This document shows positions 35,230 to 47,389 of a stretch of 64,000 nt of DNA, piece by piece; the first letter of the stretch is position 1, and each line of letters starts with the position of its first letter. The DNA lies in the NCBI GenBank assembly GCA_009667805.1, contig CM019068.1, positions 11,326,889 to 11,390,888 of the forward strand. The letters are read 5' to 3'. Under the pieces are notes generated by a model, which was given only the letters and a program-made list of their open reading frames with translations, was not told where the DNA came from and did no database searches. Source of the stretch: Leptobrachium leishanense. Lineage: Eukaryota; Chordata; Amphibia; Anura; Megophryidae. The translations under genes and the position numbers were made by a program.

Positions 35230-35359
35230 CCCCCCCCCCATTTGGCTGATCCCTCCAGAAGAAATGTTGAACCCGACAGAGTAGAGAATATATATATTAT
35301 TCTCTGCTCTATCGGGTTCAACATTTTTTCTGGAGGGATCAGCCAAATGGGGGGGGGGA
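35230..35359. repeat. Long hairpin, copy 2
   Basis: Same arms as 20318-20441 (CCCATTTGGCTGATCCCTCC, AGAAATGTTGAACCCG) with a TATATATAT loop. It belongs to the body of element O. Confidence 0.9.
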
Positions 35360-35399
35360 ATTAGTTGCCAAAATGTGTGTGTAATACAAGTCTGAATAT

Positions 35400-35819
35400 A
35401 TGGAAAAAAACAATGTGGTGGGACAGGCGCTTCTTCCAGCCAGTGGGGGTGTTCTTTAAGATGTTCCCTCTATTTAGATGGGGTCCAGCCCTCAAATAAA
35501 ATAGAAACTAATATATTGCGCAGTATATCAGGTAAATATATGAATAAACCGCTTTAGGGAGAAATGACTCACATTTTTCAGTGTCTCAAGATCAGACACT
35601 AGATGTAACAGCAACCGGCAGCTTTATGAATGCTGGATTCCCCTTACACTACTCCAGCGCCTTCTTTCCGCTCCTCAGGAGCAAACCAGGATTGTAGCAG
35701 TAAAAATGAAAATCAACACGCAGGGGGTGTAAGATTAATTAATTTATTAAGGTAAAAGATATAATAAAAAGTGCATCTAAACGCGTTTCGCGGTATGAAG
35801 CTGCTTCCTCAGTAGCATC
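35400..35819. mobile_element. Interspersed repeat ending in AAACGCGTTTCGCGG
   Basis: Contains TCTAAACGCGTTTCGCGG and AAGCTGCTTCCTCAGTAGC near 35778-35818. This looks like the end of a dispersed MITE or SINE within element O; class unknown. No gene. Confidence 0.45.
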
Positions 35820-35941
35820 TACTAATTTTCGTACTTGAACCGAACACGCGGAAATGTTCGAAGTTCGCAAACTGTCAAATGGCCGACGTTCGATGCGAAC
35901 TCCGAACATATCGAATCTAACAGCTCATCCCTAGCGTTGGA

Positions 35942-36660
35942 GGGGAGAGAGAATAAGGTGGAGGATAAATAGGGAAATTATAATTTTAACCACTATATTT
36001 TAAAATACCCCAAAACACACAAACAGGAAAACCAGAAAGAATAACAGAGACGCAGAATTTATGATGCACAAATTCCACAAAGTGCATTTATTCTCAGACA
36101 TTTTCCGTTAAATGGGATGTTTTAGCCATTTATATAGCATCTTCCTACACGTTGCTTCAGCCGATGTTTATTGTGTTCATTGTGTATCCTTCCCTGTTTA
36201 TGTTTGATATCAAACTGAATGAGTTCTTATCAATCGGTCGATCTGCTCATGTTTTATTCTTTTGATACGGGCAGGTGACGTTTAATAAATGGAATATCAT
36301 GCTTTTATAGAATATCCTTATGATTTCTCCCCCTCGAGCTGACAGGTCATCATGAGATCCTACAGGTGTCTTCAGCTGACATTTACACAAAGATTTCAAG
36401 AGTACTTTAAAGCTGAGAGTAATTTCGAGGTTGTTTCAATCAATGAGACGTTTGCGCTGATGATTAGATATGTGAAAGTGCATATAATGAATAATTATGA
36501 TGATTTTCACTGGGTTTTACATGGAGGGAGATGTCTTCGATGATTGAATTATTGGATAATAATGGATCCGCTTGTCTTTTCCTGGGCGCTGTTACCGTGT
36601 GTGCGGCGGCGGCTTGTGTCTGTGCGCCTGTTAGTGATATCTTTTTACGCCCATAAATGC
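35942..36660. other. Unique-looking sequence, no gene
   Basis: 35942-35960 continues the 76-bp tandem repeat. The rest has no repeats that I can see. 36340-36560 has balanced, low-complexity-free A/T-rich sequence of the kind often conserved between species, but no conservation data are available here. Confidence 0.4.
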
Positions 36661-36677
36661 AATGATCGAGTGATCGC

Positions 36678-37490
36678 GTCATGTCCGGTTGGGGGGGAAG
36701 AGAAACCCAATTGCAGGTCACTAGGAAACCTCTCACAATTCTTGATCAGAGATGTAGTTGGACACAAAGTCAGAGTTGTTAGGCAGGTGGTCAGTCCAGG
36801 AACAAGGGAGCACACAGGATGCATGGTTGTACTCAAAGCTGTAGTTGGTAGCCAGCTGGTCAGTCCAGTAACAAGGAGCTGCAGGGAGCATAGTCGGAGG
36901 CAAAGCTGGAGTTGGTAGCCAGGTGGTCAGTCTAGGAACGGTGTCAGTGGGATCAGGAGCAGAGCAGGGGGTCAGGAAGCCAAGGAATCCAATGGAGAGG
37001 AGGACAGGCTGGAAACAGGGGGGATAACATGAACCAGGAACGCCAGATCACAGGTACAGGAGTATCCTGATAACCGAGCACTGAGAAGGGGGAGTACTTG
37101 GTATTTATAGGGAGTGATGATAGGGAAGGAGCTTCAGGTGTGGGATGGTCCATCTTGGTGTCCTGTCGGGACCAGGGCTCACAGGTGCAGGCATAGTTGC
37201 CTCAGAGCCTGGGCACTGGCCTGAATTAATGATGTCATCAACCTGCGCCGCTGGCATTATTCCGACAGGGCCCATTGCAGTTCTATCATCTCTGTGAATC
37301 ATACGAGCATGGGCTGTTCCGGAGGATGATGCATGTGCATCAGTGTGGCCACCAAGATGGAGACCACCTTCTCTTGTGGTCGCCCGTGCTGCTACCACAA
37401 TGGGGGACTGGCCTGGTCAGCATAGCAGATGTGGGAACACCCCTGGGGACGTCTAGATACTGGAGGGGTGAGTCCCTGAGACTCATGACA
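36678..37490. repeat. LTR-like region with 65-70-bp internal repeats
   Basis: 36755-36940 has three imperfect copies of a unit with AAAGCTG(T/G)AGTTGGTAGCCA and GGTGGTCAGTC(C/T)AGGAAC. Composition and motifs (CAGG-rich, TATTTATAGGGAGTGATGAT at 37105) recall a Ty3/gypsy LTR. Possible ends are TGTCCGG and CATGACA, but the flanks (CGTCA and GATTG) do not match, so it is unproven. Confidence 0.35.
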
Positions 37491-38385
37491 GATTGGTTGA
37501 GGGGTTGATAAGATCTGGGGATGGTTCATGGGTCGCCGAGATCCTGTGCCTGTGAATTAATTAGCATTTTACAAGGTTTCTGAGCTGCTCTCGCTGCTGT
37601 TTTTCTTCCTATTCCTGTACAATGTATGCAGCGTCCTGTAGGGTCCCCTCCTTCCCGATTTTAATGGTTTTCTGTGCATCGATACGGTTCCCCACGGGTT
37701 ACGCATCCATAAGTTATTTTGGATTTTTACAAGGAGCGTGGCATCATTAATTTAGAAGCCGGTAGCATTGTGCTCCTGTCAGGGTAATTTTAAAAACCTT
37801 CAGAGCATATTTTGAAAATCCCTTTTTTTTTAATGGCGGCCGCCCGGCTCTGCATTGTTTCTGGGTTAATTGCTGACTTTCCCTCTCCTCCCATCCAAAC
37901 AGTTTGAGCTCTGTGACTGCCTTCCTCCAGGCCCTCACCGTGCGTGTAGTTAGACGGTATCACGTGTGGCCAGCTGCACCAGGTGGGACGCTTTGCCTTC
38001 CCATACCGGTTGGACGCTTGGAGTGGTCGGCCGGACACAGCGCCCTCGCTTCTTTAGGGAGAAGACGCTGTGTAACGGATAGAAAGAAGAGGTTTCCTAA
38101 TAGGACAGGCCGGCGTGCATGTCAGGAACGATCCTTTATTTCAGGTGATTTCCCGGCAAGCTGCACAGCCCGGTTTTACATATTCAAATGGAAATTGCCG
38201 CACATCATTCTTCATTTTCCGTGAATGTGCCGGATTTATATTTTATTTATTTGCCGTTCCTTATATAGAATCCTTATCCAGGGCACAATCATTTACAATT
38301 CTGCAAGGTTAACACTGCACACACAGAAAGTATAACAAACACGCCAGCCTGGCACAGACTGCATTCAGGGAGGTTTGCTGCCAAG
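37491..38385. other. No gene recognised
   Basis: Unique-looking sequence. Small open frames at 37747-38312 have no known domain and no splice or start context worth reporting. Confidence 0.5.
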
Positions 38386-38800
38386 ACCAGGGCAGTTGGT
38401 CACAACAGAGCGGACCATCTGTCACATGATGTTTGGTGATTGGTCACTTATAATGGCAGTGGGTGGGTAGAGACCCCTCCATCACATGGCACTTATTGAG
38501 TGGTTACTGCAAACAGCAGTTGGAGGATTCAGACCCCTCCATCACATAGTATTTATTGAGTAGCTGCTGTGTATGGCAGTTGGTGGATTCAGATCCATCC
38601 ATCACATAACAGTTATTGATTGGTTGCTACAAACAGCAGTTGGAGGATTTAGACCCTGCCATCACATGGTACTACTTGAGTGGTTGTTGTGAAAGGCAGT
38701 TGGTGGAGTCAGTCCCTCCATCACATTGGGGCTTGATTTCTTGCTGAGAATAGCAGTTGGTGGATTCAGACCCACCATCAGTTGGGTAAAACTCCCCTTT
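38386..38800. repeat. 60-bp minisatellite, about 7 diverged copies
   Basis: The unit includes GGCAGTTGGTGGATTCAGAC, CCCTCCATCACATAGTATTT and ATTGAGTGGTTGCTG. Copies differ by 15-30 percent by eye, so the array is old. Confidence 0.85.
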
Positions 38801-38991
38801 CACATCATGTTTGGTGACGCATGATATTACTTTGCACAGAAATATTGTAGCTGATTTTTTTCTGACAAAAAACAACTTTTTGAAGGAAGACAAATTGGCA
38901 CTACATTACCGAAAATGCAACCTTTTTGATTCGGCTAGTTTTTCAGTGGCCACCAGAGGGCGACGTGGTGTTTGTAAACATGCAGAGAAGG

Positions 38992-39678
38992 TGTAACGAC
39001 TGGGCTCGGGAACCTGACGTGACAGAGCAGGAGGGGTATGAGCCTAAAGAGCAGTGAATAGACAGGAATACAGGACTAGAAAATATAAATATATTTTTTT
39101 AAGAACTAAGACATAAACAAAACTAAACTTGAACCCAGAGCAGGGATCCAGAACCTAAACACAAAAGAAACACTATAATAAGAGCCTTAGAACTCAAGGC
39201 AAGAAATACAAATATAAAGAAAACCAGATAATAACAATGAAAGTCCAGAAATCAAGAACATAAACAAACAATGAAATAGGCAGAACTAAACATGGGATAA
39301 ATGCAATAAATAAACCAGAAATCAAAGCTGCATGACACTAGAACTAAAGGGAACAGAATTAGCATGAGAAAACACAAACCTAGACACAGAAATCCTGCAG
39401 GAAAGCAGGTACAGGCAGGATATCAGAAACAGGACTGACCTAGACCAGACTAGACTAGAAATGAGCTAATACTCAGAATGAGACCGCACCCTTCTAAGGG
39501 AGTAGGCTCTATTCATACAGAATGGTCTAAGCGAACCAATAGAGTCCAGGTGAATTTCCCTGATCTGAATACCCAGAGCAAGATTACATGGTTCAATGAA
39601 GCCAGAGGTGGCGCCAGACGCACTCAAAGTCCAGAACATGAATGTTCACTTCAACCAGAGGGGGCGCAGGACGTCACA
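38992..39678. mobile_element. Candidate solo LTR
   Basis: 687 bp from TGTAACGACTGGGCTCGGG to GACGTCACA. Flanks are GAAGG (38987-38991) and GACGG (39679-39683), a 4 of 5 match. The interior is A-rich. The TG..CA ends and near-matching flanks suggest a solo LTR, but there is no internal element to confirm it. Confidence 0.5.
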
Positions 39679-39778
39679 GACGGTTCCTCGGAGAAGCAAC
39701 TGACCATCATTCTTCTGATTTAAGACGTTAACCCAGTTTCTGTTGTATGAATTTGTTGTGTACACTTTGTACACTTTA

Positions 39779-40918
39779 GGCACTATTACGCTCTTCGCGT
39801 TAAAACGCGGGCGCAAGGGAGGAAAAACTGCACCCGCAGTTTTCCCCCTTGCGCCCGCGTTTTAACACTGGATTACAATGCAGGCGCAAAAAATGCTGCC
39901 TGCATTGTTATTGAGCGTAAAACTCAGGGATGCTCACAGCAGCGCTGAGCACAGCCGCGAGCATCCACTTGCTGGAGTCCGTAGGACTCCAATGAGGCCC
40001 TCGCTGCCAGTCACGTGACCAGACGGATCTCGCATCGGGAGATCTGGCCGGTCGGCGTAGTGATATGCAGGGAGAGACTGGGGGGACTTCTTCCCCCAGT
40101 CTTTCCCTGCTCCCGCCGGCCGGAGGAGGCGGACAGAGCCGCGGGACAGAGGGTGAGTATCTGACTTGTTTTTTGTTTTTTGAGGCTGGTGTTAATGGAT
40201 TCTGCAGAAGCGGAATCCGTTAATACCAAGTCCTGGCTCTGGTTAACTTTGCACTCACCAGAGCCAGGCATTTAGACTAGGGTCAGATGAACGCAGTGTG
40301 AACGCAGGTGCAGCCGCACTTTATCACGGCCGTAGTAGCACCAAATGACGGCCAATGACGGGCAATATATAAAGTACGGCCGCACAACACAAGCGGCAAA
40401 CAAACGCATTTTTTCTAGAACGTGATACCGCTAGTACTGACGTACAGAGTGCGCTGCGTCCGCTAGCGGTGTGTGTGTGTGATTAGGAGACGTCAGACGC
40501 TGCTAATGTCCGGCCAACATAACGTCCAGATGCAAAAAGGGTTGTATTGATGATCCGTACAAAATCACGGACGCAAATGCGCATCGTATGACCGCTATCG
40601 CGTATTCCGTGAAAAAATACGTCCATTCGTTCGAACACACTTTTTCACGGACTACGTGACAAATGCGTTCGTCTGACCCTAGCCTGAATCAGCGCTGGGA
40701 CTTTGTAATCCAGCGCTGATTGACACTTTGCGCTCCCCATGTAAAACATAGGGAGCGCAAAGTGCAGTAACCTCGCGCAGAGGAACACAAGGTACCAAAC
40801 GCAAACGGGTTTTTAAACCCGTTTGCGTTTGGATTGTAATATGCGGTAAATACCGCGGCAAACGTTAATGCTCACACAGGTGAGCGTTAACATTTGCGTA
40901 TAGAATGTAATAGTGCCC
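39779..40918. mobile_element. TWA-type MITE with another MITE nested inside
   Basis: Ends are GGCACTATTACGC and GTAATAGTGCCC. Internal inverted blocks include AACGCGGGCGCAAGGG with its complement (39806-39862) and CAAACGGGTTTTTAAACCCG (about 40803-40822). The left flank is TTA. The nested element 40275-40684 splits GAGCCAGGC from AATCAGCGCTGG. The family resembles the MITE at 19890-20019. Confidence 0.7.
40275..40684. mobile_element. CpG-rich TWA-flanked MITE, copy 4 of 4
   Basis: Ends are GACTAGGGTCAGATGAACGC and CGTCTGACCCTAGCC. The left flank is TTA and the right flank is TGA, so one flank has changed. The interior matches the other three copies. Confidence 0.82.
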
Positions 40919-41489
40919 TTTGTGTATCACGTTTCTGTCTGCATTTTTATCTATAAAGTTATTGTTGAAGCTGCCGGAGCCCAGGTCGTGAATTACAGTT
41001 ACTTTCTGAGAACGGTTTGGACACAAAACGCTTTTGCTCTTTATTCTATCACGTCCAACATCCACCACATGTAAATATGGATATTACCTTGATGCGTAAA
41101 GTAGCTCCATATCACGTTCACTCACGTGTCAGGGTAGTATATATAAAAAAACTTTTATGCGTGGTGTGCATCTCCTAAAGTCATTTTTTTGTAGATGTGG
41201 AAGACATGACAACGCGAAGCATAAAAAGACAGAGAGGAAGAATAAGTTGGATTGTTGAAATAAAGAGTGAGCTTGTCGTCAGCGCGTTCAACCATTTACA
41301 CGTATAATTCTATGGATTTATATCACGAGGCTCAGAATACAGCAGGTCTGGGTGCAATCCTACATTTCCTTCCTATGTCTTTCCTTTGTCAGCACATTTG
41401 CTGCATTTTATTTTTTCTTCCGCAGTCCAGATTGCCGGGAATGGAGATAGTGAACATCACGATATGTTCAGTGAAAACCATTACAACAT
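40919..41489. other. No gene recognised
   Basis: Unique-looking A/T-rich sequence; no domain or repeat recognised. Confidence 0.5.
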
Positions 41490-41492
41490 AGA

Positions 41493-41640
41493 AGGGGTTA
41501 TTCAGAGAGAGCCGATCTGGCCCCGAAATGTCATCAAACAGGAAATTTCCCCGTACGTTGACATTTTGGGGCCATTCGGATATTCAGAGAGCAGGCAGTT
41601 CACCAAATTTTGGCGAACTGCCAACAAGTACGCTGAACTA
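41493..41640. mobile_element. Fragment E1 of a TIR-element family
   Basis: AGGGGTTATTCAGAGAGAGC followed by CGATCTGGCCCCGAAATGTC and CCAAATTTTGGCGAACTGCC match, in inverse order, the end of E4 (56840-56970). The family sequence breaks off here and the 18-bp array begins. Confidence 0.7.
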
Positions 41641-43105
41641 ACGAAAGAACACGAGATAACGAATGAACCCGAAAAAACAAAAGAACACAAAATAAAGAAA
41701 GAACGCAACATAACGCAAGAACACGAGATAACGAATGAACCTGAATTAACGAAAGAACACAAAATAACAAATGAACAGGAAATAATGAAAGAACCTAAAA
41801 TTATGAATGAACCTGAAATAACGAATGAACACGAAATAATGAATAAACCCGAAATAACGAAAGAACCCGAAATAACAAAAGAATCCAAAATAACGAATGA
41901 ACCCGAAACAACAAATGAACACAAAATAATGAATGAACCCGAAATAACGAAAGAGCCCAAAACAACGAATGAACAGGAAATAACCCAAGAACCTAAAATT
42001 ACAAATGAGCCCGAAACAACGAATGAACCTGAAATAATGAATAAACCCGAAATAACAAATGAGCCCGAAACAACGTATGAACCTGAAATAATGAATAAAC
42101 CCGAAATAACAAATGAGCCCGAAACAACAAATGAACCTGAAATAATGAATAAACCCGAAATAACAAATGAGCCCGAAACAACAAATGAACCTGAAATAAT
42201 GAATAAACCCGAAATAACAAATGAGCCCGAAACAACAAATGAACCTGAAATAACGAATGAATCCGAAACAACGAATGAACCCGAAACAATGAATGAACCC
42301 GAACTAACGAATGAACATGAAACAACAAATGAACATGAAATAATGAATGAACCCGAAACAATGAATGAACACGAAACAAAGAAAGAACCCAAAATAATGA
42401 ATGAACCCTAAACAACGAAATAACCCAAAATAATGAATGAACCCGAAATAACGAATGAAACTGAAATAACGAATGAACCCGAAATAACGAATGAAACTGA
42501 AATAACGAATGAACTCGAAATAACGAATGAACACGAAATAACGAAAGAATCCAAAATAACGAATGAACCCGAAACAACAAATGAACAGGAAATAACACAA
42601 GAACCTAAAATTACGAATGAACCCGTAATAACAAATGAGCCCGAAGCAATGAATGAACCTGAAATAACGAATGAACCCGAAATAACAAATGAGCCCGAAG
42701 CAATGAATGAACCCGAAACAATGAATGAACCCGAAACAATGAATGAACCCGAAACAACGAAAGAACCCAAAATAATGAATGAACCCGAAACAATGAATGA
42801 ACAAGAAATAATGAATGAACCTGAAACAACGAATGAACCTGAAGCAACGAATGAACCCAAAATAATGAATGAACAGGAAATAACGAAAGAACCTAAAATT
42901 ACAAATGAACCCGAAACAAGGAATGAACCCGAAGCAACAAATTAACCTGAAATAACGATTAAACCCGAAATAACGAATGAACCTGAAATAATGAATGAAT
43001 CCGAAATAACAAAAGAACCCAAAATAACGAATGAACCCGAATTGACTAATGAACACTAAATTATAAATGAACTGGAAATAACGAAAGATCCCAAAATTAC
43101 AGGAA
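41641..43105. repeat. 18-bp minisatellite, about 80 copies
   Basis: The unit is GAACCCGAAATAACGAAT with frequent CCT/CAC, AAAATA, ACA and ATG variants. Because 18 is divisible by 3, long open frames exist on both strands, including one of 341 codons with EPEITN/EPETTN repeats (41386-42411) and another of 170 codons in the same frame after a stop. There is no start context or domain to support a protein. The array begins inside element E1 and drifts at 42940-43105. Confidence 0.93.
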
Positions 43106-43339
43106 TTTACAGGAATTAAATTTCCTACATTTTATCATCCAAACCTATTTATTCTATGGGGTGCTATTCTTAAAATAATCAGAAATGAGAATGTGTTTAT
43201 GCATTTGCTACGGAAATATACTGGAATTTAAAAAAATAAATGTTTTGGTTGTATTTGGTCACATTGCTTTCCGTGAATAATATGATTTATGCATAAAATA
43301 CAATTATTATCATTATTAAAATAAAAGATAAAAAACTTT

Positions 43340-43574
43340 TTTTCTTTTTTTTCATTGTTTCCTGTCCCCAGGGCAGTACCCGGACCCCCATACACCTTTT
43401 ATGGCCAATATCTTGCATATATATGCCCTCTTGGAGGGGACCTTAATTTTCGAACTTTCGAGTCCCATTGACTTGCATGGTGTTCGAATTGTGTTCGAGT
43501 TCGCGGTCAAACTTTTTCGAGTGTTCGAGTTCGAATGCGAAACGAACACGGGGGTGTTCGGCCAATCACTAAAG
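43340..43574 (+). mobile_element. hAT-like right-end fragment D
   Basis: Matches the last 220 bp of element A: TGTTTCCTGTCCC, GCAGTACCCGGACCCCCATA, ATATGCCCTCTTGGAGG and ACGGGGGTGTTCGGCC, ending CAATCACTA. No left end is present, so it is a truncated copy. Confidence 0.85.
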
Positions 43575-43855
43575 GCAAGACACATTGAGCTTCAAGAAAA
43601 GCAGAGACTGACAGGAGGAGATTAACGTTATACAATACCAAGTGCACATTGTGGAAAGAAATATATCATAAAAGCTCTTTGAAACATGGGATGCATAGTT
43701 AAAACTTAAAAATAGTGTAAAATAGCAATTTTGAGTAAAGATTGTTGTTCTGAGTAAAAAGAGTAAAATGATTTGCTCATTTTTAATTTTCCATGTATTA
43801 TCCTTTACAGGAATATTGCTGGGATGAAAGGTTGTAAAGTATAGAAGGGGTCACT
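43575..43855. other. No gene recognised
   Basis: A/T-rich sequence without recognised features. Confidence 0.4.
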
Positions 43856-43857
43856 TG

Positions 43858-44045
43858 GTGTCTGCATTATCTGCATACAGACAGCAATTGCCTTTGTGTC
43901 AGTAAATGCGCTGCAGACAGATAATAAAATGGTGAGATCTCCTGCTAACAAGGGGTCTGCATTATCAGCATACAGGCAGAAATTGCCTTTGTGTCAGTAA
44001 ATGTGCTGCAGGCAGATTATAAAATGGTGAGATCTCCTGTTTATG
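43858..44045. repeat. Two-copy direct repeat, about 101 bp
   Basis: GGGTCTGCATTATC(T/A)GCATAC, TTGCCTTTGTGTCAGTAAAT and ATAAAATGGTGAGATCTCCT occur in the same order in both copies. Confidence 0.8.
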
Positions 44046-44081
44046 GGGATTTGTAGTGACCATAATGACATTATTAGCAAA

Positions 44082-45047
44082 TGGCAATTACAGCAACACC
44101 TTGTATCTGTATGTGCTGCATAATGCCTGTGTATGGCAATTACAGCAACACCTTGTATCTGTATGTGCTGCATAATGCCTGTGTATGGCAATTACAGCAA
44201 CACCTTGTATCTGTATGTGCCTCATAATGCCTGTGTATGGCAATTACAGCAACACCTTGTATCTGTATGTGCTGCATAATACCTGTGTATGGCAATTACA
44301 GCAACACCTTGTATCTGTATGTGCCACATAATGCCTGTGTATGGCAATTACAGCAACACCTTGTATCTGTATGTGCCACATAATGCCTGTGTATGGCAAT
44401 TACAGCAACACCTTGTATCTGTATGTGCCGCATAATGCCTGTATATGGCAATTACAGCAACACCTTGTATCTGTATGTGCTGCATAAAGCCCGTGTATGG
44501 CAATTACAGCAACACCTTGTACCTGTATGTGCCGCATAATGCCTGTTTATGGCAATTACAGCAATACCTTGTATCTGTATGTGCTGAATAATGCCCGTGT
44601 ATGGCAATTACAGCGACGCCTTGTATCTGTATGTGCTGCATAATGCCTGTGTATGGCAATTACAGTAACACCTTGTATCTGTATGTGCTGCATAATGTCT
44701 GTGTGTGGCAATTACAGCAACACCTTGTATCTGTATGTGCTGCATAATGCCTGTGTATGGCAATTACAACAACACCTTGTATCTGTATGTTCTGCATAAT
44801 GCCTGTGTATGGCAATTACAGCAGCACCTTGTATCTGTATGTTCTGCATAATGCCTGTGTATGGCAATTACAGCAGCACCTTGTATCTGTATGTGCCGCA
44901 TAATGCCTGTGCGTGGCAATCACAGCAACACCTTGTATCTGTGTGTGCTGCATAATGCCTGTGTATGGCAATTACAGCAACACCTTGTATCTGTATGTGC
45001 CGCATAATGCCTGTGTATGGCAATTACAGCAACACCTTGTATCTGTA
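44082..45047. repeat. 52-bp minisatellite, about 18.6 copies
   Basis: The unit is TGGCAATTACAGCAACACCT, TGTATCTGTATGTGCTGCAT and AATGCCTGTGTA. Starts at 44082 and 44134 set the period at 52. Copies are mostly 90 percent or more alike. Confidence 0.95.
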
Positions 45048-45300
45048 CTGTACAGGGATTTACACTCATTATAAACCCCTGAATCTGATCCTTGTACAAC
45101 TGTACTGCACTAAGCATTCCTGTATTCTCCTGTATTCTGACAAATTCCTGGCTGCTGGAAAGTAGCAGTAAAGTTTGCTGAGCTGTTTGTTACAGCGATG
45201 GTGGGGGGCTTCTTTTTGTAGTTTATTTTGTTGTTGTAAATAAAAATATATAAATAGTTATATCAGTTATCGAGATACCAGTAATATCGAGATATCTCGA
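45048..45300. other. No gene recognised
   Basis: A/T-rich sequence, with a TATCGAGATA-type inverted motif around 45265-45302. Confidence 0.4.
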
Positions 45301-45693
45301 TATGGTGGTGATCTGCAGCCCAAAAGCAAATTAAATTAATTTACAGCAATTGAATTTCATTTGCTTTTGGGCTGCAGAAGCTGCCCCCAAAGTTTTAGCC
45401 CTGTTGACATCACATAATGCCCAAAGAGTTAAAACTGTAAAATCAGCTGCTGAATGCTCTGATATATCGGGCTTTCAGCAGCCGATGCAGGAAAAAGATG
45501 ACACAACATAGACCTGCTGCTCAAACCTCTGTAACTCAATTTGGCAGTGGATGACGCCATCTACTGGCCAAATAGGATATTTACAGTAATAGCTATTTAT
45601 TAATGTATTATTAATTAAAAAGGATTTTACGAAAAAAACACTGGTTCCTGACAATGTGTTTTTAGGAAAATCACTTAGCAGTGAAGGGGTTAA
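45301..45693. mobile_element. TTAA MITE, same family as 53685-55336, left end lost
   Basis: The right end, CACTTAGCAGTGAAGGGGTTAA, matches 55315-55336. The block AACACTGGTTCCTGACA also matches. The interior AGCCCAAAAGCAAATTAAAT with its complement forms a 66-bp hairpin at 45311-45378. GCCATCTACTGGCC corresponds to GGCCAGCTGGTGGC-type sequence at 53936-53950. Confidence 0.7.
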
Positions 45694-46385
45694 GTACAAA
45701 ATCATGTATACATTTTTGGCAGTGAAAATTTTAAGGGGTCCAGCAGCATATAGACCACTTCGCAGTACTCCTTTTTTTTGTACATATTATATTTATTCTT
45801 CTATGTAACGTCGCGGATCTCGAGCCTTTGTTAACCTCGGCTTCCGGAAGCCAAATGCTTTTTTTTTTTTAAACTTATTACTTTTTCATCCAGGGAGCTG
45901 GCACCTTGTAACGTAGCGATATTACACTGGCACCTAAATCTCTTTCTTAAGCAGCTCTAATAAAACTCACTCTATTAATTTCTGGGAGAATTCGGCTGGG
46001 CTGGAATGGCATCTCACCCTTTATTAAGTGCACGTGCATAATCACAGGCTTTAAACACACTGATGGAGATGATTAAATCTCTTGTTCTGCTCTGAATGGA
46101 ACCGTCAAAAATGGAAAGCGTAAAAAAAGCTTAAAAGTGGAAATCTGCATATTTATGCACAAAGAGGGCTTAACAACCCCCGCGTCCCCCCCACCCCATA
46201 CCCCAAAAGCACATTAATAGAAAAAGTCACTGTATATTAACCTTACGTAAGCAAGGTACTCACTGCTGCGCTTAATTCCTCACCCTATATGTGGACATTA
46301 TTAAAGTGTGTTGGTATTATATAATAATATTTGTTTATACATATTGTATTGTTGTAACAATAGGGAGATACAATGCGCGCCAAAC
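45694..46385. other. Unique-looking sequence, no gene
   Basis: 45895-46140 lacks repeats and resembles conserved non-coding DNA in texture only. A C-rich run lies at 46179-46200. Confidence 0.4.
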
Positions 46386-46389
46386 ACTA

Positions 46390-47150
46390 AAGCGTTTATT
46401 CAGAGAGAGGCCCCAAAATTGCACCAAACAGTGAATTTCCCCATATGGTTATATTTCGTGGCCATTCGGCTAGTCAAAAAGCTGGCAGTTCACCAACTTT
46501 AGGCGAACTGCCTGCAAATACGGTGCCTGTTCGACGGCAGTGAAATCCCCATAGAGAAGCAATGGTTAATCTATTCACAGACACCGAACAGCAGAGAAAT
46601 GTCAGTGAAGTGCCCTGATGTTCGGTGTTTTCATTCAGGTTTAATCAGGCGAATCCCATAGGTTTCAATGTTAAAAATATTCCTGTTTTTATTCAATATC
46701 TAACAAACTGCTTATTATTTTAATCTGCGGTAAAAAGTCTCTTTATTTATAGATTTTTTTAGTATCTTCTAAGCATTTTTCGTGATTTTTTCACCTAAAT
46801 TTTTTTAAATAGCGTTTTTTTCAAGTGCCTCAGACCTTTATATTATTTTACATGTTACCTTATTTGTTAATTCCAGATTTTCACGTAGTAGTATTTTTGC
46901 AAACAGCGTTTCAAATTTGGTACTTTCAATCCTTTTTTACCGTTCGTCAGCTTGTTCAGCTTTTTTTCTGCGGCTGGTCGGCACTGTGCTCGGCGGCTCG
47001 GCGGTTGCATTTGGTGGCTGTCCAGAGTGTTTAAGGTAGCTGTCCGGTGGGTTGGCGGTGGTGTGCGGCAGGTTAGCGACAGGTCAGCGGCGGCATCTGG
47101 CGGACAATTCAGTGCACTTCAGGGACCCTGCGTCATCGAATCGGACTCGC
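46390..47150. mobile_element. Element E2 of the TIR-element family (inverted)
   Basis: Left part TTATTCAGAGAGAGGCCCCA, GTTCACCAACTTTAGGCGAA, GGCGAATCCCATAGGTTTCA and AAAAAGTCTCTTTATTTATAG are shared in order with E3 and E4 read in reverse. 46930-47120 is rich in GGCGG(T/C) on the plus strand, the complement of the CCGAAAACC-rich block of E3 and E4. No intact protein is seen. Confidence 0.7.
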
Positions 47151-47389
47151 CAAAGCGCAGCTAATCAGAGAGCACCCACTCCATCATCTTTCCATCTCAT
47201 CCTTCCTAATCTCCTTCTCCTGTCTTTCTCCATCACTAGTCTTGCCTTACTGGTAAACGAGCCAATTCTTCTGCTCTTGACTTTAGCACATTGGACATCC
47301 ACACCACCCATTTGTGGTGGGACCTTTGATTTCTCTTAAAATGTTCCACTTACTCATGGACACTCTCCAAACCCCCACATCCTTTGCCC
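47151..47389. other. No gene recognised
   Basis: C/T-rich sequence leading into the minisatellite; no domain found. Confidence 0.4.

Noticed and set aside
36678..37490. Possible LTR
   Set aside because: Flanking 5-mers do not match and ends are ambiguous; listed at low confidence, not as a finding.
41386..42945. Long plus-strand frame with EPEITN/EPETTN repeats and minus-strand SGSFV/IHYFGF frames
   Set aside because: Arises from the 18-bp array; open on both strands and interrupted at 42409, so not called as a gene.
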